Positions 1 through 6,880 of a stretch of 34,058 nt of DNA are shown piece by piece (positions within the stretch are counted from its first letter, which is position 1; each line of letters starts with the position of its first letter). Below the pieces are notes generated by a model. The model had not been told where the DNA came from. It saw only the letters and a program-made list of their open reading frames with translations, and made no database searches. The translations under genes were made by a program, and so were the position numbers. Source of the DNA: DATJFQ01 sp035495555 (lineage in GTDB: Bacteria > Acidobacteriota > Vicinamibacteria > Vicinamibacterales > 2-12-FULL-66-21); contig DATJFQ010000023.1 in the NCBI GenBank assembly GCA_035495555.1, forward strand, positions 1 through 34,058. Direction: 5' to 3'.

Positions 1-1241
1 ATCGAGCCGCGGCGCCTTCGCGCGTCGTTCAGGATGTGGAACAACTCGCGCATCAGCTCGAAACTCGGCACGAGTGCTTCGTACTGCTTCATCAGCGCCG
101 AATCCCGGTCGGTCAGGATCGCGTTCACTGCCGTATAGGTCATCCTGGCGTCGCTGTTGATCACACCGTCGTGAAATTCGTATCGCACGACGTGACCGTG
201 GACGTCGATTTCCATGAAGCACGATTGGACGAGCCGATCGACGTTGGAATTGAGGCTGCACAAACCCGTGGCCAGCTCCGCGGGAAACATGTGAACCGCC
301 CGTTCGGGGAAATAGACCGACGTGCCGCGCTCGTACGCTTCGCGGTCAAGCGCGCTCCCCTCGGTCACGTAATGCGACACGTCGGCTATGTGCACGCCGA
401 GCCAGTAGTTGCGGTTCGGCAGCCTCTCGATGGTGATCGCATCGTCGAAGTCCCGCGCGTGTTCGCCGTCGATGGTAACCGTCGTCAAATGACGGAAGTC
501 TGTACGGCTGCGGATATCGCGTGCCGAGACAGCGTCGCCGAGTGCGACCGCTTCGGCGATCGATTCGGCAGAATGGGCATCCGGAATCGCGTACTTGCGG
601 ATGATGATTTCGGTATCGACGCCAGGCTCGTCGATGTCGCCCAGCACGTCGATGACGCGGCCGAGCGGCGTGCGGGTTGGCGTCGGCCAGCGCGTGATTT
701 CGACGACGACCATGTCGCCCGGCTGCGCGGCGCCGCGCTCGGTATCCGGAATCAGCACGTCCACGATCACCCGGCGATCGAAGGGCACGAGAAATCCCAT
801 GCCTCTCTCGTCGACGTCGTAGCGACCGACGATCGTCGAAGACCCGCGCTGCAGGATGCGGACGATCCGCCCTTCGACGCGTTCGCCGCGCGCGTGCTCG
901 ATCCGCGCGACGACGCGGTCGCCGTGAACCGCCTGATTCAGATTGCTGCCCGCGATGAAGATGTCCCCGTCCACCCCTTCGAGGGGCCGATCGGGCACGA
1001 CGAAGCCGAAGCCGCGCGGGTTCGTCTGCACGCGGCCGACCACCAGGTTCATCCGGTCGGGCAGGCCGTATCGATTCCCGCGCGTCTCAATCAGGTGGCC
1101 GCTTTCGACCAATTGCTTCAGGAGACGCGTGAGCGATGAGCGCTGCTCCTTGGGGATCTTGAGCCGTTGCAGCAGTTCCCGGATGGTTGCGGGGTGCTCT
1201 ACCCGGTCGCGGATGAGCGTCAGCAGTTGGTCGCTGTTCAC
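1..1241 (-). CDS. rnr: Ribonuclease R (3' end outside window)
   Basis: This is a processive 3'-5' exoribonuclease of the RNB family that degrades structured RNA in the cytoplasm. About 413 residues are visible. An N-terminal winged-helix-like part (about 1-60) is followed by cold-shock OB segments (about 65-200) and the start of the RNB domain. The catalytic Asp cluster HARDFDDAI sits near residues 261-269, and ADVSHYV and GLCSLN follow, as in RNase R/II. The C-terminal RNB end and S1 domain lie left of base 1. I chose GTG at 1241 because MNSDQLLTLI leads directly into the helix-turn-helix; in-frame TTG codons lie slightly upstream and no clear Shine-Dalgarno sequence is present. The gene is divergent from the ECF sigma gene, with about 97 bp between starts. 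The family call is firm; the exact start is not. Confidence 0.93.
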   Translation of the reverse strand, partial: MNSDQLLTLIRDRVEHPATIRELLQRLKIPKEQRSSLTRLLKQLVESGHLIETRGNRYGLPDRMNLVVGRVQTNPRGFGFVVPDRPLEGVDGDIFIAGSNLNQAVHGDRVVARIEHARGERVEGRIVRILQRGSSTIVGRYDVDERGMGFLVPFDRRVIVDVLIPDTERGAAQPGDMVVVEITRWPTPTRTPLGRVIDVLGDIDEPGVDTEIIIRKYAIPDAHSAESIAEAVALGDAVSARDIRSRTDFRHLTTVTIDGEHARDFDDAITIERLPNRNYWLGVHIADVSHYVTEGSALDREAYERGTSVYFPERAVHMFPAELATGLCSLNSNVDRLVQSCFMEIDVHGHVVRYEFHDGVINSDARMTYTAVNAILTDRDSALMKQYEALVPSFELMRELFHILNDARRRRGS

Positions 1242-1286
1242 ACGACCCAGCAAACCACAACACAAGGGCGCTTTTCCAGCCGTCCC

Positions 1287-1315
1287 GGAACCGCACAAAA
1301 TCCCAACCGACGTGC
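1287..1315 (+). promoter_or_regulatory. Possible ECF-type promoter for the sigma operon
   Basis: GGAACC at 1287-1292 resembles the -35 AAC core of ECF-sigma promoters, and CGTG at 1311-1314 could be the -10. The spacing (19 bases after GGAAC) is longer than the usual 16-17, so this is weak. If real, it would suit autoregulation of the ECF gene and favour the GTG start at 1339 over the one at 1312. Confidence 0.25.
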
Positions 1316-1338
1316 CGGTCAGGCCCTCTAATGACCGT

Positions 1339-1938
1339 GTGAACGCACTCGAGGCTGCCGAGCCGGACGACGGGATGCTGGTGCGGCTCGCGCAGGCGGG
1401 GGACGCTCGTGCCTTTGGCGATCTCGTCGACCGCCACCGGAGAGCGGTTTTTCGCGCCGCGCTGGCCGCGGTGGGCTCTCCGGCCGAGGCCGAGGACGTG
1501 GCGCAAGAAGCCTTCGTGACGGCGTTCCAGAAGTTGGACACCTTTCGGGGCGAGGCGAGTTTCAAGACGTGGCTGCTGGCGATCACCTGGCGGAAAGCCA
1601 TCGATCGCCGTAAGAGCGTCGTCCGGTGGATGCAGCGTGTGGCCGTTTCGCGCGCTGAGGATGAGGCCAATCCCGTGGACGACGTTCCCGAGACCCGTCG
1701 CTCGCAGGAGCAGACACTGATGGCGACCGAACTGCAGCGCGAACTGCGGCGGCTGATACACGCGCTGCCGCGCAAGCTCCGCGACACCCTGCTGCTTGCC
1801 GGGTCGGGTGAGTACTCGTACGACGAGATCGCGTCGATGCTCGCGATTCCGCTCGGTACGGTCAAATGGCGCGTCTCCGAAGCGCGCCGGGTGTTGCGGA
1901 TGAAGCTGGAATCGAAAGGATTGTTCGATGTCCGCTGA
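1339..1938 (+). CDS. RNA polymerase sigma factor, ECF family
   Basis: This is a sigma-70-family extracytoplasmic-function factor of about 199 residues. Region 2 is seen in DARAFGDLVDRHRRAVFRAA followed by AEDVAQEAFVTAFQKL and FKTWLLAITWRKAIDRRK. Region 4 is seen near the C-terminus as LPRKLRDTLLLAG...YDEIASMLAIPLGTVKWRV, a helix-turn-helix for the -35 element. I chose GTG 1339, which has a weak AGG upstream and gives a normal ECF length; GTG 1312 is also in frame. The longer open frame upstream is the antisense of rnr and is not protein-like. It overlaps the next gene by 11 bases, as sigma/anti-sigma pairs often do. The signal it answers to cannot be read from sequence. Confidence 0.92.
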   Translation: MNALEAAEPDDGMLVRLAQAGDARAFGDLVDRHRRAVFRAALAAVGSPAEAEDVAQEAFVTAFQKLDTFRGEASFKTWLLAITWRKAIDRRKSVVRWMQRVAVSRAEDEANPVDDVPETRRSQEQTLMATELQRELRRLIHALPRKLRDTLLLAGSGEYSYDEIASMLAIPLGTVKWRVSEARRVLRMKLESKGLFDVR

Positions 1939-2476
1939 TCTGGACCGCGAAATCGATCGCGCGGTGCGTTCGCTGCTCGACGCGGAGCCGTCCGAGGTCT
2001 TTGGTGCGCGCGTGCGCGCGTCGATGGATGCACGCCGCCCACACCGACCCCGTATGGCGTCTTTGATTCCCGCGGGCGTGGGGGCCGCCGCCATCGTGCT
2101 GGCGATCGTCTTGGCGCCGTGGGGGACCACCGAGCGCCCGCCGCACCTTCTCGCCGGCCGGGACGTGCAATTGCCGACGCCTGTGGCGGACGTCGCGGGA
2201 CCGCACGAAGCCACCGTGGTCCAGCCGCGGCAGACGACGTTCAACAGAGAGGCCGATCGCAAGCGACGCAGAATCGTTACGGCGGCTTCAATCGCCGAAC
2301 CGGCAGCCGCGGGCATAGATGCCCTGACCGCTCCCAAACCGCTGTCCGTCGATACGCTGGCGACGCTGCCGCCGACCCCCTTGACTTCGATACAACCCGC
2401 GCCGCTTCGAGTCACCGCACTCGATCTGCCGGCGCTCGCCATGCCGTCCGACGCGGCACGAGGAGTAGACAGATGA
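1928..2476 (+). CDS. Putative anti-sigma factor, single-pass membrane protein
   Basis: The 182-residue product has a short charged N-terminal cytoplasmic part (MSADLDREIDRAVRSLLDAE), one hydrophobic segment at about 44-64 (SLIPAGVGAAAIVLAIVLAP), and a Pro/Ala-rich, probably periplasmic tail. There is no HxxxCxxC zinc motif, so it is not a classical ZAS anti-sigma. The role is inferred from its place: it starts inside the end of the ECF sigma gene and its stop overlaps the ATG of the next gene (ATGA). It could equally be a structural or sensory partner of the third gene. The sequence family itself is not recognised. Confidence 0.7.
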   Translation: MSADLDREIDRAVRSLLDAEPSEVFGARVRASMDARRPHRPRMASLIPAGVGAAAIVLAIVLAPWGTTERPPHLLAGRDVQLPTPVADVAGPHEATVVQPRQTTFNREADRKRRRIVTAASIAEPAAAGIDALTAPKPLSVDTLATLPPTPLTSIQPAPLRVTALDLPALAMPSDAARGVDR

Positions 2477-3057
2477 AGAAAATGGTGATCGTGAGCGCAC
2501 TGCTGGTGTTTGCCGCATCGTTCGTCAATGCGCAGCAGCAAAAGCCAGACGCCGCTGTCAAGGAAGCACAGGCGAAACTGATCAAGCAAGCCGCCGAGAC
2601 CGCCGAGCGCGTTCAGGCCGAGAGCGGCCAGCCGGTGAACACGCGCATCGACCTGACGATCACGGACGACAGGGGCACCGGACAGCCGATCTCCAAGAGC
2701 GTGTCGATCATGACGGCAGATCGGTATTGGGGACGCATCCGCACGCAGGGAGAAGTAACGACGGCGGACAACCGCCGGCTGCCGGTGATTTTGAACGTCG
2801 ACGCGCGGCCGACGCTCCTGCGCGACAACCGCGTCCGTGTGGAGTTGACGATCGAATACCGGCCCGCGATCGACGCGTTCATGGCGCCGCCGGCGGCAGC
2901 GGGATCGAAAGCCGATTCGAACGGGTTGCCGCCGAACGTCAACGAGAGCCTCGCCGTCGTCCTGGAAGACGGCAAGCCAGTGTTGATCTCGCAATCGGCC
3001 GATCCAATCAGCGACCGCAAGGTGAAGGTGGAAGCGAAGCTGACGATTCTGCGGTGA
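2473..3057 (+). CDS. Exported protein of the ECF operon, function unknown
   Basis: The 194-residue product has a clear signal peptide (MKKMVIVSALLVFAASFVNA, cleavage before QQQK). The mature protein begins with a helical, Gln/Ala/Lys-rich stretch (to about 55) and continues with beta-type sequence such as TRIDLTITDDRGTGQPISKSV, VILNVDARPTLL and VRVELTIEYRP. It ends VKVEAKLTILR. The ATG at 2473 has a strong AGGAG eight bases upstream and overlaps the previous stop. No catalytic motif is seen. As third gene after an ECF sigma and a membrane regulator, it is a plausible periplasmic target or sensor of that system. I do not recognise the family. Confidence 0.8.
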   Translation: MKKMVIVSALLVFAASFVNAQQQKPDAAVKEAQAKLIKQAAETAERVQAESGQPVNTRIDLTITDDRGTGQPISKSVSIMTADRYWGRIRTQGEVTTADNRRLPVILNVDARPTLLRDNRVRVELTIEYRPAIDAFMAPPAAAGSKADSNGLPPNVNESLAVVLEDGKPVLISQSADPISDRKVKVEAKLTILR

Positions 3058-3136
3058 GAAGAATTCTGAATACAGAAGTCGGAATACAGAATAGGTTCCC
3101 CATTCTGACTTCTGACTTCTCAATTCTGACTTCTGT
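3058..3136. repeat. AATTCTGA / AGAAGTC low-complexity inverted repeat
   Basis: Between two convergent genes, units of the type ATTCTGAATACAGAAGTC are followed by ATTCTGACTTCTGACTTCT, so the halves can pair into a long imperfect AU-rich hairpin. Related words occur at 23347-23392 and 23923-23972. It may act as a two-way terminator; this is inference. Confidence 0.6.
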
Positions 3137-3538
3137 TCATTTTGCAGCGTCGAGTGCCTGGAGCGCCTGCATCGCCTGCGTGTTCGCGGCCTGGTCCAGT
3201 TTTCCCGCGAGCGTCTGCGCCTGCTGGGTGTGTTCGACCGCGGCGCTCAGGCTCGCGACGGCGGAGTCGTTGCCGTCCTTCTGAAAGCGCTGGCGCACGC
3301 GCGTGAGCGGGGCCAGCGCATCCTGCAACTGCCGTTGTGCGTCGCCGAAGTTCACGTTGTAAAGGCTGACCCGCGCCTGGAGCAGCAGGCTTCGGGCGGT
3401 CGCCGTGTCGATCTGCTGCTCCGTTCCCGACAGCGCCTGCTCCGCGGTGCGCCGGCCCGATGCGCCGAGCGCATAGCCGATCCCGAACACGACGATCAGA
3501 ACGACGAGCGCGATGAGCGCCAGCTTCGGTCGATTCAT
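3137..3538 (-). CDS. Small membrane-anchored helical protein, unknown
   Basis: The 133-residue product has an N-terminal membrane segment at about 6-26 (LALIALVVLIVVFGIGYALG). The remainder is almost wholly alpha-helical, rich in Gln, Ala and Leu with heptad-like spacing (TARSLLLQARVSLYNVNFGDAQRQLQDAL...), so a coiled coil facing the periplasm is likely. It resembles tetratricopeptide-like or membrane-tethered helical bundles, but I recognise no family. It starts seven bases after the glycerate kinase stop, so the two are probably co-transcribed. No link in function is evident. Confidence 0.75.
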   Translation of the reverse strand: MNRPKLALIALVVLIVVFGIGYALGASGRRTAEQALSGTEQQIDTATARSLLLQARVSLYNVNFGDAQRQLQDALAPLTRVRQRFQKDGNDSAVASLSAAVEHTQQAQTLAGKLDQAANTQAMQALQALDAAK

Positions 3539-3545
3539 AGCGGCA

Positions 3546-4709
3546 TCATGGCACGGGCGGGGCGAGCAGCAGCACCTGGAGGTCGCCTAAATTTGTGCCG
3601 GTGGGTCCGGTGACGAGCAGGTCGTCGAGCCGGGCAAAGACGTCGTACGAGGCGTGCGCACGGAGCGCCGCCTCGACGTCGGTTCCGGCCGCGGCGGCTC
3701 GGCGGACCGTCGTCTCGTCGGCAAACGCGCCCGCCGCATCGGTCGTGCCATCGATGCCGTCGGTGCCGGCACTCACCAATATGGCTGGCGCCAGCGGGGG
3801 AAGCGCGCGCGCGGCAGCGAGGGCGAACTCCTGATTCCGCCCACCGCGGCCGATGGGGCCGTCAGCCGGCAGCGTCACCGTGGTTTCGCCTCCGCCGATC
3901 AGTGCGGCCGGACGGCCGCCGCCAGGCGCCGCGTCGATGAATGCTTTTGCGGCATCACGTGCTTCGCCGAGAATCGGCCGGTCAATCGTGGTCACGTCGT
4001 ATCCGCGCGAACGCGCTTCGGCCGCTGCCGCGTTGACGACCGTTCGCCGATCGCCCGCGATGAAGAAGCGCGAATCGCTCAGCCGATCGTCGCCGGGTTT
4101 GGGAGTCTCGGGATGTGTTCCGGCAGCGCCTGCCGCCAGCCACTCACGAACGGCGGATGGCACGCGCCCGGTCAGTTCCGCGCGATCCAGCGCGTCGATT
4201 GCGTCCTGGTATGTGGATGCGTCTGCGACCGTCGGTCCGGAGCCGATGACCGAGGGATCGTTCTCCACCGGTGCGTGGACGTCCGACAGCGCATACGTCA
4301 TCGTCTGCCGCGCCGCGGCCCCGAGCTGGCCGCCCTTGATGGCCGACAGGTGTTTCCTCACGGCATTCATCCGCGCGATCGGAAGGCCGCTGGCGAGGAG
4401 CAGTCGAGTCGTCGCCGACAGATCGTCGAGCGTCACCCCATCGACGGGCAGTTCCATCATCGCCGAGGCGCCTCCCGAGAGCAGCACGACCAGCCACTCC
4501 CCTCTCAATCTCGCAGCATTGGCGACCGCCAGCGCGCGCAGTCCCGCCTCGACGCTCGTGGCATCGGGGACAGGGTGGCCGCCGGCCCCGATCGCGACGT
4601 CGCGCAGGCGGCTTCGATGCGCCCTCACCAGCGCGTCGAGCATCGGACGCGCCGCTTTGCCGGCCGACACGACGTTCAGCGGGCCATCCGGAAGCGGATG
4701 GCGCTCCAC
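3546..4709 (-). CDS. Glycerate 2-kinase, GckA/TtuD (DUF4147-MOFRL) family
   Basis: The product is expected to phosphorylate D-glycerate to 2-phosphoglycerate with ATP, feeding glycolysis. The N-terminal DUF4147 part shows AGKAARPM, GGHPVPD, LLSGGASAMM and the lysine-bearing NAVRKHLSAIKGG. The C-terminal MOFRL part shows GGGETTVTLPADGPIGRGGRNQEFALAAA and SAGTDGIDGTTDAAGAF. The only usual start, GTG 4709, gives 387 residues and cuts off the expected first helix. The frame stays open upstream to the TAG at 4827-4829 and encodes DAAAVVHAAIRAGEPGRLL, which is typical of this family. That extension has no in-frame ATG, GTG or TTG; CTG 4823 is the best candidate. The enzyme call is firm, the start is doubtful. 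Confidence 0.9.
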   Translation of the reverse strand: MERHPLPDGPLNVVSAGKAARPMLDALVRAHRSRLRDVAIGAGGHPVPDATSVEAGLRALAVANAARLRGEWLVVLLSGGASAMMELPVDGVTLDDLSATTRLLLASGLPIARMNAVRKHLSAIKGGQLGAAARQTMTYALSDVHAPVENDPSVIGSGPTVADASTYQDAIDALDRAELTGRVPSAVREWLAAGAAGTHPETPKPGDDRLSDSRFFIAGDRRTVVNAAAAEARSRGYDVTTIDRPILGEARDAAKAFIDAAPGGGRPAALIGGGETTVTLPADGPIGRGGRNQEFALAAARALPPLAPAILVSAGTDGIDGTTDAAGAFADETTVRRAAAAGTDVEAALRAHASYDVFARLDDLLVTGPTGTNLGDLQVLLLAPPVP

Positions 4710-4829
4710 CGCCGAGCTCAGGAGACGCCCAGGTTCGCCCGCACGGATAGCCGCATGGACAACCGCAGCAGCATCGCGGCGAAGCCGAACGCGGATTTGA
4801 GGGTCGTCGTTCGTGATGCTCAGATTCTA

Positions 4830-4969
4830 GATCGTGAAATCTTTGGGTCCGTCACGGGTTGCGATCTTTGCGGGATTCTCTCGCAACATCTTTGCAATGT
4901 TTGCGATCTTGGCAATCTTCAGATCTTTAGATCTTTGCGATCTTTTCGATCTTTGCGCGATCTTTTCGG
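4830..4969. repeat. GATCTTTGC tandem low-complexity repeat
   Basis: GATCTT words recur at about 4863, 4906, 4922, 4930, 4939, 4948 and 4959, most 8-11 bases apart, so the right part is a degenerate tandem array of roughly 9-bp units. It lies between the 93-aa gene and the glycerate kinase. No convincing gene is seen in it, and its AT content is well above the flanks. Confidence 0.7.
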
Positions 4970-5251
4970 TCAGTGCAGCTGGCGGGGTTCGAGAGCGGAG
5001 AGGCCGGTGACGATATCGAAGCTTCGGAGGAGGCGACTCATGACCTGTTGCGCGTCGTCTTTGGCGCAAATGGCGTCGAGCTGTTTGAGCACCAGCGCGA
5101 TCGCGCCATCGGCATCTGTGATGGCACGCTCCGAATAATACTCACGCTGGCGCGCCAGGCACTCGCGATGTTTCAGGAACTCCTGGCGGTAGAAGTCGGA
5201 CAACAGGCTGACAGGTGCGCTCGAAACCCGGACGGGGCTGACGCGTGCCAT
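4970..5251 (-). CDS. Conserved-looking small protein, unknown
   Basis: The product is 93 residues from ATG 5251, chosen because GAGGAG lies about seven bases upstream; an ATG at 5269 is in frame but lacks this. The sequence looks genuine: a short Ser/Val-rich start, then amphipathic helices (FYRQEFLKHRECLARQREYY, DGAIALVLKQLDAI, AQQVMSRLLRSFDIV). There is no signal peptide, membrane segment or metal motif, so it is probably a soluble helical protein. It lies 79 bp downstream of ftsX on the same strand and could be read from that operon. No family is recognised. Confidence 0.65.
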   Translation of the reverse strand: MARVSPVRVSSAPVSLLSDFYRQEFLKHRECLARQREYYSERAITDADGAIALVLKQLDAICAKDDAQQVMSRLLRSFDIVTGLSALEPRQLH

Positions 5252-5330
5252 GCGACTCCTCGCGTGCATATTAGGGGTGATGTTTCGAGTCTACTTGTGA
5301 GCTCCTTCCGGTGTCAACGAAATCTGCAGC

Positions 5331-6221
5331 TCAGCGGAGAGATCGGGCCGCAATCAACCCCCCGACGCACCCGAGCGCCATCCCGCCGACGATCAGCAAC
5401 GCTACCAGCTGGACGGGAACGAACGAGACCCCGGTCAGTCCGATGGCGTCGTGCATGAACGCCGCGTAACGTGCCTTGACCGCCGTGAACGCAGCCACCA
5501 GCAAGACAACGCCCAGGAGCGCACCAAGTCCGCCCTGGAGCAGACCTTCGAGCACCAAAGGCCCGCGAATGTAGGACAACGGCGCCCCGACAAGCTGCAT
5601 GATTTCAATCTCGTCATGGCGGGCGGAGGCGGCGAGCCTCACGACGCTGGCAACCGTCAGCGCGCTGGCACATGCCAACAGGAGCACCAGCAGGAGGCCT
5701 ACACCACGGATGACTCTAACCACCGTCTCCAGCCGGGAAAGCCATCGACGGTCGTATCGCACGTCGGCAACGCCCGGCAGGGACCCGAGCGCGGCCGCCA
5801 TCCGGTCGATGGCCGTCGTTGCGTCCTGCGCGCGATTGTTCAGGCGGACCTCGTAGGACGCCGGGAAGGGATTGCGCTCGAGCGAGCCGGCGGCAGGCGC
5901 GAGGTCCGGAAAGTCTTCCGAGAACTGCCGCCGCGCTTCGTCCTTCGATGCGAAGTGCACCTCCGCCGCAAGGCCGCTGCTCTGGATCATGGTCCGGACG
6001 GTGTCGCTCTGTTCCTGCGTCGCATCGTCGCGCAGATACACTGCGAGTTCCGCCGCGTCCGTCCAGCGCGAGACGAGCCGCTGCAGATTGGTGTTCACCA
6101 GCAGGAAGAATCCAAGGACGAAGAGTCCGGCCGCGATCGTCACGACCGACACGATCGCCGGCCCCCACCGGTGGCTCAGGCTGGCAAACGCCTCTTCGAG
6201 GAAGTACTGCAGCGCCCGCAT
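5331..6221 (-). CDS. ftsX: Cell division ABC transporter permease FtsX
   Basis: FtsX is the membrane half of the FtsEX complex, which couples ATP hydrolysis at the septum to activation of peptidoglycan hydrolases. The 296-residue protein has the family layout: a short cytoplasmic N-terminus, a membrane segment at about 21-44, an extracytoplasmic domain (about 45-165, with AVYLRDDATQEQSDTVR and SLPGVADVRYDRRWLSRLE), then three C-terminal membrane segments separated by the cytoplasmic loop DEIEIMQLVGAPLSYIRGP. The ATG at 6221 overlaps the ftsE stop (ATGA), so the two are translationally coupled. Length and motifs are normal. Confidence 0.95.
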   Translation of the reverse strand: MRALQYFLEEAFASLSHRWGPAIVSVVTIAAGLFVLGFFLLVNTNLQRLVSRWTDAAELAVYLRDDATQEQSDTVRTMIQSSGLAAEVHFASKDEARRQFSEDFPDLAPAAGSLERNPFPASYEVRLNNRAQDATTAIDRMAAALGSLPGVADVRYDRRWLSRLETVVRVIRGVGLLLVLLLACASALTVASVVRLAASARHDEIEIMQLVGAPLSYIRGPLVLEGLLQGGLGALLGVVLLVAAFTAVKARYAAFMHDAIGLTGVSFVPVQLVALLIVGGMALGCVGGLIAARSLR

Positions 6222-6880
6222 CAGCTCAACTCCACGACGCGGCCGTGATCCAGCGTGAGGGTGCGACGCCCCACCCGCCGGATCAGCTCGCGATCGTGCG
6301 TCGCGACGACGACCGTCGTCCCGCGGGCGTTGATCTCGCGCAGCAGATTCATGATCTCGAGCGAGAGATCCGGATCGAGGTTCCCCGTCGGTTCGTCCGC
6401 GAGAATGACGACGGGATCGTTGACGAGCGCACGAGCGATCGCCACGCGCTGCTGCTCCCCGCCGGACAGCTCGAGCGGATAGGCGTTCATCCGATGTTGC
6501 AGACCGACCCACTTGAGCACCTGAAACGTGCGGCGCTGTTGGTAGGCCGGCGCGATCCCGAGCACACGCGAAACGAACGAGACGTTTTCGACGACCGTTT
6601 TGTTCGGCAGCAGCTTGAAATCCTGGAACACGAACCCGAGCGAGCGACGGTACGCCTGCACCTGCCGGGGCGACAACTGCGCGAGATCGCGTCCGCCGAC
6701 GATCACCCGGCCTTCCGACGGCACGTCCTGCCGCAGCAGCAGGCGCAGCAGCGTCGACTTGCCGGCGCCGCTCGGGCCTGTCAGGAAGACGAACTCCCCT
6801 TTGTCGACGTGCAGCGACAGCCCGCGCAGCGCATACACGCTGCGGCTGAACATCTTCGAGACCTGCTGAACGTCGATCAC
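6221..6880 (-). CDS. ftsE: Cell division ATP-binding protein FtsE
   Basis: FtsE is the cytoplasmic ATPase partner of FtsX. Its 219 residues contain Walker A (GPSGAGKST, about 35-43), the Q-loop (FVFQDFKLLPNKTVVENV), the ABC signature LSGGEQQRVAIARAL, Walker B (VVILADEPTGNLDP) and the H-loop (TTVVVATHDREL). The opening MIDVQQVSKMF and the phrase DFKLLPNKTV are typical of FtsE rather than of MacB/LolD ATPases. Its ATG overlaps the gatB stop by four bases (ATGA), so gatB-ftsE-ftsX is one operon. Confidence 0.96.
   Translation of the reverse strand: MIDVQQVSKMFSRSVYALRGLSLHVDKGEFVFLTGPSGAGKSTLLRLLLRQDVPSEGRVIVGGRDLAQLSPRQVQAYRRSLGFVFQDFKLLPNKTVVENVSFVSRVLGIAPAYQQRRTFQVLKWVGLQHRMNAYPLELSGGEQQRVAIARALVNDPVVILADEPTGNLDPDLSLEIMNLLREINARGTTVVVATHDRELIRRVGRRTLTLDHGRVVELS

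Noticed and set aside
1087..3123. A 678-residue minus-strand open frame opposite the ECF operon
   Set aside because: It runs antisense through three recognisable genes and out of frame through rnr; composition is not protein-like.
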